This document shows positions 53,217-61,910 of a stretch of DNA of 64,000 nucleotides, in pieces. Origin of the DNA: an uncultured cyanobacterium (GTDB lineage: Bacteria > Cyanobacteriota > Cyanobacteriia > CACIAM-69d). Location of the stretch: positions 1-64,000 of the forward strand of contig CALGDE010000133.1 in assembly GCA_937883785.1 (NCBI GenBank), in the 5' to 3' direction. Positions within the stretch are counted from its first letter, which is position 1. Each line of letters opens with the position of its first letter. Both the position numbers and the translations under genes were made by a program. The notes under the pieces were generated by a model. It had not been told where the DNA came from and searched no databases. It saw only the letters and a program-made list of their open reading frames with translations.

Positions 53217-55910
53217 ATGGCATTTCCGTCTTTACTAAGAATCTTTTTTATTAGTGGCTTGCCCCTGGCCGGCTTGATGTGGAGCACTGCGGCTTTGGCT
53301 GAATCCTCTGCGGATACTGTTCAAAAAGCCTCCGACTCGTCAATTAGTTCATTAACGCCATCAGATCTCGCTGAAGTGCCCACTGCTACAAATGTGGCCA
53401 CCGGTATTTCTGAGGGACGTGGCCATCAGGGTTTCCAAGCGGAAGCAATCAGCGCTGATGATGTGGAAACGGTGGACTCGGCGATCGCCGAGGATATGGC
53501 CCCAGAAAATATCACCCTAAACAGTGCTGTCGACAGCGGTGATTCTGACGGCGAAGGACGTGAAGGGGCGATCGCCAGCCTGACCCCCGAAACCTTGGAC
53601 AACGCCAGCACCGCCCAAACCCCTGGAGAGGACGACACTGCTGCAAACTTACTGGGGCAGAACGCCGCTGGTGACAGTGCTGATACGGCTGACTCCGGTG
53701 CCACTGATTCCGACGATTCCGATACAACCGTTGCCCAGGGGGAGTCCGTTGATGGGGCTGCGGCTGACGGTGACGGGGTGCTGCGATTTACGGTGACGGG
53801 TACCCGAAACCCAGTGCCAGTGGATGATTTGCCCGCTACGGTAACGGTATTTGAGCGAGACGACTGGGAATTTTACGAAGCGGATGGGCTCCAGGAACTG
53901 CTGCGCTATGAGCCGGGGGTGTCCGTGGACGGCTCCCTGCAGCGCTACGGTGCCCAGGACATCAACATTCGCGGTATTGAAGGTAATCGGGTGCTGTTCC
54001 AGGTAGACAACATTCGCCTACCGGAATCGTTCACTTTTGGTGGATTGCCGCCGGGAGGGTTCCGCATCGGTCGCGGCGACTATGTGGATTTTGCCACTTT
54101 GCAGGCGATCGAGGTGCTGCGGGGTCCGGCGTCTACTTTGTACGGTAGCGATGCCCTCGGCGGTGTGGTGTCTTACCGATCGCTCCAGCCCAGCGATCTT
54201 TTGGAAGACGAGGAAGACACCTTTGCTGGCGATATTTCCAGCACCTACCTCAGTGCTTCCGGTGGATTTAACAACGTAGGTCGCTTTGCTGGGCGCATCG
54301 GTCCTGCCACCGGGGTATTTGTGGTGAGTCGCCGCGACGCCCGTGAGCTGGACAATTTTGGTCCCGTGGAGTTTAGCAACAGCATCGACACCGACGACAC
54401 CAACGTCTTTACAAACCTGGTTTACGAAATCAACGACTCTAGCCAGCTCAACGTAATTTTCGAGGAGATTAATCGCTCCACCAAATACAAAGTGGCCCAA
54501 GGCAACCGCGCCTTCTCCGCCCGCCGCGCCTCTCTAACCCAGCTACGCAGCACCGGTGAAAACCGTATTGAGCGTACCCGTTTGAGCTTAGGCTACGAGT
54601 ACGACGATGCCGATAGTGAATCGTTTTTGCAGTTTGCTCGGGCGCAGATTTACTACCAAAACGCTGATACCACCGAGGAAGTGTCAGAGATTCGCCCCCA
54701 AGGTTCAGCACGGCTATCAGAGGAGCCCGTTCGCCGCGACAGCTTTAATGAATTCGAGTCCGATAGCTTCGGTGCCGATTTACAACTGCGCAGTGATTTT
54801 GAAACGGGGGCAGCCCAACACCGGTTAACCTACGGTATTGATTTCTCTCAAACGGAAAATTCCCGTCCTCGCGATCGCACCCAAACGGGCTTGATTTCCG
54901 GCATTACCACCCGTAATTTCGGCGTGTCCGGTACCTTCCCCGAAAAGGACTTTGCTGACGGCGAAACCACGCGGCTGGGAATTTATGTTCAGGATGAAAT
55001 TTCCATTGGCGACTTTGAAATTATTGCGGGTCTGCGGTTTGACCACTACGACCTAGACACCAGCAACAGCGATGAATTTAACGGCGAGGCGGTGGACCTA
55101 GATGCCTCTGCTCTGTCGCCCCGCATTGCCTTGCTATACCGGGCAACGCCGGAGCTGTCCCTATATGGTCAATATGCTCGAGGCTTCCGCGCGCCCCTTT
55201 ACAGCGAAATCACCAGCGGTTTCACTAACTTTGCCTTTGGCTACGAAACCATCTCTAGTCCTGACCTGGAGCCGGAAACCAGCGATAGCTTTGAAATCGG
55301 TATTCGCGGGAACTACCCCCAGTTTGACTTCGGCATTACCGGCTTCTACAACACCTATGACAACTTTATTGCCACCGGTCAGCTGGTAGGTCGCCGCCAA
55401 ATTGGTCCGGATCGCTCTATTAACCAGTTTCAAACCATCAACGTGGATGGAGCGCGAATTTACGGCATTGAGGTGAGCGGCGAATATCGCTTTAGCCCCG
55501 AGCCTTACGGTTTCAGCATCCTCGGTAGCCTGTCCTACACCGTGGGCGATGACGAGGAAAATGACGAGCCCTTGAACACCATTGATCCGTTGAAGGCCGT
55601 TTTGGGACTGCGGTACACCTCCCCTGATGATATTTGGCGGGCGGAGTTTATTGGCACTTTTGCCGGAGAGGCTCGCACCCCCGATGGGGACCAGTTTGTT
55701 CCCGACGGCTATGCGGTGTTCGACCTCATTGGTAGCTACAATCCCACCCCTAACTTCGGCGTTAATGTGGGCATTTACAATATTTTCAACAACGAGTATT
55801 ACCAATACTCTGAGGTGCGAAATATTGGCGTCCAAGACGGCGATGACGGCGTTGAGCAGTACACCCAGCCGGGAATTAACGTGCGCGTTGGTCTTAATGT
55901 GCGTTTCTAA
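53217..55910 (+). CDS. TonB-dependent outer-membrane receptor, heme/siderophore type
   Basis: The 897-residue product has a signal peptide (about 1-27, cleavage after AALA). An unusual Asp/Ser/Ala-rich region follows (about 28-190), then the plug domain (from about 193: VTGTRNPVPVDDLPATVTVF, then QDINIRGIEGNRVLFQVDNI and EVLRGPASTLYGSDALGGVV) and the beta-barrel ending VRVGLNVRF. The barrel contains GFRAP and SPDLEPETS, close to the FRAP/NPDL pair of heme receptors. It would take up heme or a ferric chelate. I chose the ATG at 53217 because it starts a proper signal peptide. A terminator and a binding-protein gene follow. Confidence 0.92.
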   Translation: MAFPSLLRIFFISGLPLAGLMWSTAALAESSADTVQKASDSSISSLTPSDLAEVPTATNVATGISEGRGHQGFQAEAISADDVETVDSAIAEDMAPENITLNSAVDSGDSDGEGREGAIASLTPETLDNASTAQTPGEDDTAANLLGQNAAGDSADTADSGATDSDDSDTTVAQGESVDGAAADGDGVLRFTVTGTRNPVPVDDLPATVTVFERDDWEFYEADGLQELLRYEPGVSVDGSLQRYGAQDINIRGIEGNRVLFQVDNIRLPESFTFGGLPPGGFRIGRGDYVDFATLQAIEVLRGPASTLYGSDALGGVVSYRSLQPSDLLEDEEDTFAGDISSTYLSASGGFNNVGRFAGRIGPATGVFVVSRRDARELDNFGPVEFSNSIDTDDTNVFTNLVYEINDSSQLNVIFEEINRSTKYKVAQGNRAFSARRASLTQLRSTGENRIERTRLSLGYEYDDADSESFLQFARAQIYYQNADTTEEVSEIRPQGSARLSEEPVRRDSFNEFESDSFGADLQLRSDFETGAAQHRLTYGIDFSQTENSRPRDRTQTGLISGITTRNFGVSGTFPEKDFADGETTRLGIYVQDEISIGDFEIIAGLRFDHYDLDTSNSDEFNGEAVDLDASALSPRIALLYRATPELSLYGQYARGFRAPLYSEITSGFTNFAFGYETISSPDLEPETSDSFEIGIRGNYPQFDFGITGFYNTYDNFIATGQLVGRRQIGPDRSINQFQTINVDGARIYGIEVSGEYRFSPEPYGFSILGSLSYTVGDDEENDEPLNTIDPLKAVLGLRYTSPDDIWRAEFIGTFAGEARTPDGDQFVPDGYAVFDLIGSYNPTPNFGVNVGIYNIFNNEYYQYSEVRNIGVQDGDDGVEQYTQPGINVRVGLNVRF

Positions 55911-55935
55911 GGGCGCGATCGCGTAACCGTTCTTT

Positions 55936-55970
55936 CGCAGAGTTTGTCATACCAAGCTCTGCGCTTTTTT
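55936..55970 (+). terminator. Terminator after the receptor gene
   Basis: CGCAGAG pairs with CTCTGCG around a 14-base loop that can extend the stem (TTTG/CAAG), followed by C and six T. The binding-protein gene therefore may need its own promoter or readthrough. Confidence 0.78.
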
Positions 55971-56032
55971 ATTTTTGATTGGACTTTTGTTTCCTTACTT
56001 ACACTCAGTTCTTAACTAAAAAGGGTTTAACC

Positions 56033-57031
56033 ATGGGCATTGTTAATTATCAAAATGACCAGCATCAAAACAATCGGCGGTGGAGCGTGCGCTGGCGATT
56101 GGGGGCGATCGCCCTGTTAATGGCCGGTATGGGGGCGATCGCCTCCTGCTCTGCCGACTCCACTGCCCCAACCGACTCGAATCCTCCCGCCGTCGAAGCC
56201 GCCGCCACTGAAACGGCCACTGAAGCCGCCGAAACCGCCAGCACCGGAGAAACGGACAACACCTCCGACATCAAAGTCATCGTTACCCTAACGTCCCTAA
56301 CCGCTGACCTGGTGCACACCCTCGACAAGGATAAGCTCGCCGGCATTCCCGGCAGTTCCCTGATGCGAGAGGACAGTCGCTTTGCTGGACTAGAGGTGGT
56401 TAGCGCAGGACGAGCGGAGCCCAACCTGGAAAAGATTGTGGCCCTAAAGCCAGATTTAGTAATTGGAGCCGCTGGATTTCACGACAAAACCTTAAATCGC
56501 TTGGAAGAGCTGGGGGTTAAAACCTTAGCTACGGACGTAAACGGCTGGGACGGTTTAAAAGCCCTAACCACGGATCTAGCTCAACAGATGGGCGCCGACC
56601 CCCAGCCCCTGTTGGGGCGCTACGATGCTTGCCTCGCCAAAGCGCCTGATTCTGCCCCCTCCGCCTTAATCTTGGTAAGCCGCCAGCCCCTGCTGTCCCC
56701 CAACAAAAACAGTTGGGCAGGAGACTTTCTATCTAAATTTAATGTGAAAAACTTAACGGCAGATTTACAGGGAAAAAGTCCCTTTGACGGCTACATCACC
56801 CTGTCAGAGGAGAAAGTTCTAACCTCTAACCCTGAGGCACTGCTGGTGGTGAACACTCAGGATAATTTATTGGCCCAGCTCAAAAAAGATGCGTTTTGGG
56901 GAAAATTAAAAGCCACCCAAACCGACGCTGTGCATACCTTTGACTACTTCGGCCTAATCAACCCCGGCAGCGTCGCCAGCATTGAAGCCACCTGTGACAA
57001 GCTCAGCCAATTACCAAGTTCTGACGGATAA
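56033..57031 (+). CDS. Periplasmic binding lipoprotein for an iron complex, heme or cobalamin
   Basis: The 332-residue product has a signal with hydrophobic core at about 23-36 and lipobox IASC (Cys39). A Thr/Ala/Glu-rich linker follows. The binding fold is of the BtuF/FhuD/HmuT class, with VIVTLTSLTADLVHTL, LEKIVALKPDLVIGA and the C-terminal half starting APSALILVSRQPLLSP. Its place next to a TonB-dependent receptor and tonB suggests that it hands over the same ligand in the periplasm. The permease and ATPase genes are not in the window. I chose the ATG at 56033. Confidence 0.88.
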   Translation: MGIVNYQNDQHQNNRRWSVRWRLGAIALLMAGMGAIASCSADSTAPTDSNPPAVEAAATETATEAAETASTGETDNTSDIKVIVTLTSLTADLVHTLDKDKLAGIPGSSLMREDSRFAGLEVVSAGRAEPNLEKIVALKPDLVIGAAGFHDKTLNRLEELGVKTLATDVNGWDGLKALTTDLAQQMGADPQPLLGRYDACLAKAPDSAPSALILVSRQPLLSPNKNSWAGDFLSKFNVKNLTADLQGKSPFDGYITLSEEKVLTSNPEALLVVNTQDNLLAQLKKDAFWGKLKATQTDAVHTFDYFGLINPGSVASIEATCDKLSQLPSSDG

Positions 57032-57204
57032 CGGGTAAATTGATCGCCACTGGGGACGGTTTTCTGAACCCCGGTGGTGTGGATTCCTCGGTAAACGTCC
57101 ACAGTGAGTCCCTTGGCAATATGGGAAATATTTTGCAAGCGTTTTGCACGGGGCAATCGTGCGAAAACGTCGCAGATTGATGAAATTTACGCAGGACTTT
57201 GGCA

Positions 57205-58176
57205 ATGACCGGATATTTGGAAACAACCGCCGACTTTTATCGGGAAGTGGCCGTAACCCCAGAAGTGGGGCTGTGTTGTGTACAGGGAGGATCATTAAAG
57301 CTGCCTGGGCTTAATGTTCCTGACCGCATGAACGAAATGAACTACGGCTGTGGCACAACGGTGCAGCCTCAGGAGCTGGTGGATGAGCCGACGGTGATGT
57401 ACGTGGGCGTGGGTGGCGGTTTGGAAGCTCTCCAGTTTGCTTACTTTTCCCGGCGTCCCGGCGCGGTCATTGCGGTGGAGCCCGTGGCAGAAATGCGTCA
57501 GGCAGCGCGCGAAAACCTGGAAGAGGCGGCGCGGCTTAATGACTGGTTTGACACCAGCTTTGTGGAGATCCGTGAGGGGGGAGCTTTTGATTTGCCTGCC
57601 GATGACGGAATCGCCGGCGTTTATGCCCAAAATTGCCTGTTCAATATTTTTGAGCCTGCAGATTTACAAAAAGCCCTGGAGGAAGCCCACCGTGTGCTCC
57701 AGCCTCGCGGTCGACTGATGATGAGTGATCCGATCGCCGCCCGCCCCATTCCTGCCCACCTGCAGGCTGACGAGCGGCTGCGAGCCATGTGCTTATCCGG
57801 GGCACAAACCTATGAAAGGTATGTGGGCGCACTGGTGGACGTGGGATTTGGCCAGGTGGAAATTCGAGCGCGACGCCCCTACCGCATGCTAGATAAGGTT
57901 ACCTATAACCTGGACGAAGACTTGTTGCTAGAAAGCCTCGATAGTGTAGCGTACAAGGTTCCTGTTGCCCCTGATGGAGCGTGTATTTTCACTGGACGCA
58001 CTGCCATTTACACCGGATCCGAGCCCCTGCTAAACGATGGCAAAGGCCATACCTTGCCTAAGGGGATTCCTACCGGTGTTTGCGACAAGACCGCCAGCGC
58101 TTTGGCGAGCACGGATCCCGATACGGTGTTAATTACCCCTCCCACCTGGCACTACCAGGGAGATGGTTGCTGCTAA
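57205..58176 (+). CDS. arsM: Arsenosugar-type arsenite methyltransferase ArsM
   Basis: ArsM transfers methyl groups from S-adenosylmethionine to arsenite, for detoxification and for synthesis of arsenosugars. The 323-residue product has the binding motif VMYVGVGGGLEALQFAYF, the cysteines VGLCCVQGG, NYGCGTT and CLFNIF, AMCLSGAQTYERYV, and an ending in GDGCC. I recognise the arsenosugar-type family from VGLCC, MNYGCGTTV and the C-terminal CC. The start is the ATG at 57205. The radical SAM partner ArsS, often adjacent, is not present here. A GC-rich hairpin follows the stop. Confidence 0.85.
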   Translation: MTGYLETTADFYREVAVTPEVGLCCVQGGSLKLPGLNVPDRMNEMNYGCGTTVQPQELVDEPTVMYVGVGGGLEALQFAYFSRRPGAVIAVEPVAEMRQAARENLEEAARLNDWFDTSFVEIREGGAFDLPADDGIAGVYAQNCLFNIFEPADLQKALEEAHRVLQPRGRLMMSDPIAARPIPAHLQADERLRAMCLSGAQTYERYVGALVDVGFGQVEIRARRPYRMLDKVTYNLDEDLLLESLDSVAYKVPVAPDGACIFTGRTAIYTGSEPLLNDGKGHTLPKGIPTGVCDKTASALASTDPDTVLITPPTWHYQGDGCC

Positions 58177-58186
58177 GCGTAGCCCT

Positions 58187-58219
58187 CCCCAGCCCCCCAG
58201 TGATAAAGGGGGACTGGGG
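58187..58219. terminator. GC-rich hairpin between convergent genes
   Basis: CCCCAGCCCCC pairs with GGGGGACTGGGG with one mismatch. It lies between the stop codons of arsM and the aldo/keto reductase gene. It resembles the arm of the GC-rich repeat at 41835-41988. It could act as a terminator in either direction, although no T-run follows. Confidence 0.5.
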
Positions 58220-58231
58220 CTATGGCATAAA

Positions 58232-59437
58232 TTAGGATTGGGATTCGCGTTTTACTCGGGCTTCTTTAAATAAGCCGTGGGCTTCCTGGAGGACCTGAGG
58301 AATTTTCTCGGCGTGGGGACTGTTTTGTAGGCAGGCAGCCAGGTTGAATTCCCCGAGGCGATCGCCGCGCTGTCCGGGAAACCAATCGCCCCCATTCCCC
58401 AGCAGGTTGTAGCGCATTTTGGCGTACTCCGTTAAATCAAAAGCCTTCGCCAAATTCCACAGCCACACAATGGTTTTGACGCTGATTTCCCCTGGCACAT
58501 GGTGGGGCTCCGGCAAACCACGGTGCCAGGATCGCTTCCAGGGCTCTCCCTGACCGGAACCCAGCGCCGTGTCAAAGGCGTCCACCATTGCTCCCTCAAG
58601 GCGCTGCAAAATCGGCGGCAAAATTTCAGACACCTGGTCCAGCACATCCAGGGTTTTTAGGTGCTCATCAAAGTCACTGGGCTTAGACGCCCCCAAACTT
58701 AAGGTGTGAACCTGGGGATGGCTCAAACAAAACAGGTCGTTGAACACCATGGGACTGAGGGGACTGCACAGTTCCACTAACTTGTCTGGCGGTTCATTCA
58801 GCATGCCTCCCTTGTTGGTGGGGCTAATAATAAACACGCCCATATCCAAGTCTGTGGCTGCCTGAACTGCCGCCCAATTAAATTGATTGATGTAGTACCA
58901 GTGCAGGTTTACATAATCGAATTGCCCCGATTTAATGGCGTCCACAATAATATGGGTGGGACCGTGGGTGGAAAAACCAATATGTCGTAACTTCCCTTGC
59001 TCTTTCCATTTCAGCGCTTTTTCTAAACAGCCACCGGGACGTAATGTGTTATCTAAATCCTCTTGGGTATTAATTCCGTGGATGCCGAAAAGATCGATAT
59101 AATCCACCTTTAAATAGTCAAGAGATTTGTGGAAGTTCTCTTCGAATTCCTCCACCTTTTTTCGAGGTCCAACCTTCGTTTGAATAATTAATTTGTGGCG
59201 AGGAAGCTGAGGTAAAATCCACCCAAGCTGCATTTCCGAACTGCCATAGCCCCGCGCCGTTTCAATATGATTAATTCCCAGGTCCACGGAGCGACGAATA
59301 ACCGCTTCTAGATTTTTTTGTCCTTCGGTTTTAATGGTGTCGGGCTTTAAATCAGTCCACGCCTGCTGGTAGCGCATGCCGCCACAGGAGAATACCGGCA
59401 TGGACAACTCGGTCTTACCAAAGCGTCGGTAAAGCAT
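58232..59437 (-). CDS. Aldo/keto reductase
   Basis: The 401-residue product is an NADPH-dependent aldo/keto reductase barrel. It begins MLYRRFGKTELSMPVFSCGG and has INHIETARGYGSSEMQLG (catalytic Asp replaced by Glu in the ETARGYG motif, Tyr kept). The Lys motif is KLIIQTKVGP, and the His position lies in the DYIDLFGIHGI region. The last 80 residues extend beyond the barrel and lack a ferredoxin-type cysteine set. The natural substrate is unknown. Its stop faces arsM across a hairpin. Confidence 0.85.
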   Translation of the reverse strand: MLYRRFGKTELSMPVFSCGGMRYQQAWTDLKPDTIKTEGQKNLEAVIRRSVDLGINHIETARGYGSSEMQLGWILPQLPRHKLIIQTKVGPRKKVEEFEENFHKSLDYLKVDYIDLFGIHGINTQEDLDNTLRPGGCLEKALKWKEQGKLRHIGFSTHGPTHIIVDAIKSGQFDYVNLHWYYINQFNWAAVQAATDLDMGVFIISPTNKGGMLNEPPDKLVELCSPLSPMVFNDLFCLSHPQVHTLSLGASKPSDFDEHLKTLDVLDQVSEILPPILQRLEGAMVDAFDTALGSGQGEPWKRSWHRGLPEPHHVPGEISVKTIVWLWNLAKAFDLTEYAKMRYNLLGNGGDWFPGQRGDRLGEFNLAACLQNSPHAEKIPQVLQEAHGLFKEARVKRESQS

Positions 59438-59981
59438 AGGGTTTTGTTTTTGCTGAGCTTTTAAGATATTTTAACGAAGCATCGCCTGAACAAAACATCG
59501 AAGGATGGTTAGCGTGCCCTGGGATGAGTCCCCCTGTGCCTGCTCTGTGCGCCTCCGTGGTGGCGATCGCCTGCGGATGGACCGGCGGACGAGTCTTAGA
59601 AGCCAGTGGGAAATTCACGAGAAATTTACGGGGAATTTATCCCGAAATCTACTTAAGAAATTAAGTTGCAAAGGGGGCACCTGTTGTCCCCTATAGGGCT
59701 AGGATGGGAGTAGGCTCTCAGACCGATTAGTCAAAAAAATTGCTTATAAAAGTGTCGTTGAAAACGGTTGTGCAAAGAAAATTACAACCGCCAGTAACGT
59801 GACACCGTGTTAATTCGATAGGGGCAAAAGATATCGTTTCTTTTCTTGCCCTGAATTTTATTTTTTTGCATTTGACTTGACTTTTGATGGATGTGTCTAG
59901 ATTCCCCAGAGGGTTTCATGGTGAAAGATATTTCCAGATTGATATTTTTAGACTACTTACTGCGTGTGTGAGGAGAAATAA
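59438..59981. other. Divergent region with a small inverted repeat
   Basis: About 540 bases separate the aldo/keto reductase gene and the DUF2325 gene. CGGTTGT (59765-59771) and ACAACCG (59784-59790) form a short inverted repeat that could be an operator. I see no gene or RNA. Confidence 0.4.
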
Positions 59982-61013
59982 GTGTTGAACTTGACGGAGT
60001 TAGACGAACTGGAAGACTCAGTTCAAGCCTTAGTTAAAAACGCCCAAGAAGAAATTGAAACGCGACGCCTAGAAAAACAGCGCGATGGTTACTACCAAGA
60101 GGCTTTAGGGGAGATTAAAAAACGGTTGGACGGGTTGCTAGCGTCGGTGGTTGAGGCATTGGATCAGCTTCCAGAGGCAGAATTTAGCGACAGTGTTAAT
60201 CGTCGGCAGCTTCTGGAGACCAGGGCAAATATTGAGCAGCAAATAGAAGACGCGCCGATGAAAGCTGCGGAAATAGCGGATCGCCAGTTGATTTTGCAGG
60301 AGGAGCGGTTGCTGGAGGAAAAGCAGCACAAGCAGGATCGAATTTGGCGATCGCAATTAAAAGAAGACTTGCTCGACATGATCCGGGAGCAAACGGACTT
60401 TTTCAGTGCCACCGATGCCGCGATCGCCGTTAAGGGCTACATAAATGATTTGCGGGCGATCGGGGGGTTAGAAGAGGTGGTGACCACCCTGATTGAGCAA
60501 ATTAATACCTACAGCGAAGAGGGTGCCGTGGCTCGAATGCGCGGCAGTTGCGAGCAAACCCTGCACTTTATTTACGACAAGGCAATGCAAAATCGGGCGC
60601 GGGTGGACCGAGGTCCAGAGCTACAGCCTCGCATTCGTCATCGGTCTAGCGAGCGGCGTCCGAAGCTGTATACCCAACTTGCGGGGAAAGTCGTGATTTT
60701 TGGTGGGCATGATCGCCTACAAACGGCGGTAAAAAATCGGTTGCGGGATTCTCAAGTGGAACTGGTGTGGTACTCCACTCAAAGCGGCGTTAGCTTAGCC
60801 CAGCAAGGGGAAAGTCAAATTGCCAGCGCTGATTTGGTGATTATTGTGACGGGCTATGCCAGCCATTCCTTGACGGAAGGGGCAATGCAAACGGCTAAAA
60901 AACTGGGTATTGCACCTGAGATGGTCAACACAACGGGCATGACCAAACTGTTAGAAACTATCGAAATAGGGCTGAAAACCAGACAGTTTGCCGACCGAAT
61001 GAACACGGCATAG
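59982..61013 (+). CDS. Coiled-coil protein with C-terminal DUF2325 domain
   Basis: The 343-residue product has a long charged helical part, probably coiled coil (about 1-130), a middle helical part (about 130-215), and a DUF2325 domain (about 230-310). The DUF2325 domain starts GKVVIFGGHDRLQTAVKNRL and contains LVIIVTGYASHSLTEGAMQ. DUF2325 is a Rossmann-like domain found in bacteria and archaea, sometimes in defence or DNA-related contexts; its function is unknown to me. The start is GTG at 59982 with AGGAGA six bases upstream. It has no operon partner. Confidence 0.75.
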   Translation: MLNLTELDELEDSVQALVKNAQEEIETRRLEKQRDGYYQEALGEIKKRLDGLLASVVEALDQLPEAEFSDSVNRRQLLETRANIEQQIEDAPMKAAEIADRQLILQEERLLEEKQHKQDRIWRSQLKEDLLDMIREQTDFFSATDAAIAVKGYINDLRAIGGLEEVVTTLIEQINTYSEEGAVARMRGSCEQTLHFIYDKAMQNRARVDRGPELQPRIRHRSSERRPKLYTQLAGKVVIFGGHDRLQTAVKNRLRDSQVELVWYSTQSGVSLAQQGESQIASADLVIIVTGYASHSLTEGAMQTAKKLGIAPEMVNTTGMTKLLETIEIGLKTRQFADRMNTA

Positions 61014-61200
61014 CTGACCCTTGGTAGCGCTGCGTGCAAATTGTATGCCAATTGATTGTGTGCCAATTGTTCTAACAGCTCTGATTCTGCTCAACGAAGT
61101 CTTTATCAATGACCTCAGTTCTACGAAAAGCCCTCCTTGCAAGATTCGCTTGATAAAGGGGAAGCGGATTTGAGCTGATTTTCGTGCCATCGAACTGACA

Positions 61201-61755
61201 TCAATGATTTAAAAGTCCGCTGACGTAACGCTGTAAAGCAATTTTCTGCTGCTTAGAGTCAAGTGGCTGGGATTGGATCAACGTATCCAAACTGATGCCA
61301 TTGACCAGTGCTAGCAGCACATTGGCTTCGATCGCCGGATCAATATCAGAGCGAATAATCTGCTGTTTTTGCAGTGCTGCTAATTCTTGGATAACGACTT
61401 TCCGCAGCTCCCCCGCACTGTGTCGATGCTCCACCATTAAGTCTTGCCGTCCTACGGCATAGCCCAGAAACGCCACCCACACCTGCAAGATTTCTTGCCG
61501 CGTCTGATCCAGCGGTAAAAACGACAACAGCATGGCCACCAACCGGTCCACCCCTGACAAGTTAGTGATCGCGACGTCCATTTGCCCCCGCAACCGCTCC
61601 GTTACCTGATGCAGGGCGAATAAAATCAACTCTTGCTTATTGCGAAAATAGTGGGTGACCACGCCTGTGGTGCAGTCCATCTCCTGGGCGATCGCCCGCA
61701 TGCTGGCGCGATCTAACCCCTCCCGAGCAATTACTCGCCAAGCGGCTTCGGACAC
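61201..61755 (-). CDS. TetR-family transcriptional regulator
   Basis: The product is 184 residues from GTG 61755. The DNA-binding helices are IAREGLDRASMRAIAQEMDC and TTGVVTHYFRNKQELILFAL, typical of the TetR/AcrR family. The C-terminal helical ligand-binding domain fills the rest. The GTG cuts into helix 1: in-frame codons upstream continue the usual TetR start (QNDRRLEVSEAAWRVIA) up to a stop, but contain no ATG, GTG or TTG. A rare start (ATT or ATC) or a sequence change is possible. It is divergent from three genes, with a perfect inverted repeat between. Confidence 0.85.
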   Translation of the reverse strand: MSEAAWRVIAREGLDRASMRAIAQEMDCTTGVVTHYFRNKQELILFALHQVTERLRGQMDVAITNLSGVDRLVAMLLSFLPLDQTRQEILQVWVAFLGYAVGRQDLMVEHRHSAGELRKVVIQELAALQKQQIIRSDIDPAIEANVLLALVNGISLDTLIQSQPLDSKQQKIALQRYVSGLLNH

Positions 61756-61859
61756 CTCAAGGCGTCGATCATTTTGAGCGGCGATATTTGCTGCCTCTAA
61801 ATACTGTCGTTTGAAGATACTGTCGCTGGAAGCAATTTCGAACTTCTATGGACAGTTTA

Positions 61860-61900
61860 TCACAACAGTTGTTATATTCATTGCATAACAACTGTTGTGA
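61860..61900. promoter_or_regulatory. TetR-type operator: perfect 16-bp inverted repeat with 9-bp spacer
   Basis: TCACAACAGTTGTTAT and ATAACAACTGTTGTGA are exact inverted copies. Each arm is itself a near-palindrome (ACAAC-A-GTTGT), so the site offers two dyads to two dimers. The right arm runs into the GAGG ribosome-binding site of the 61911 gene. The position and form are as expected for the divergent TetR-family regulator. Confidence 0.85.
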
Positions 61901-61910
61901 GGTAGTGCCT

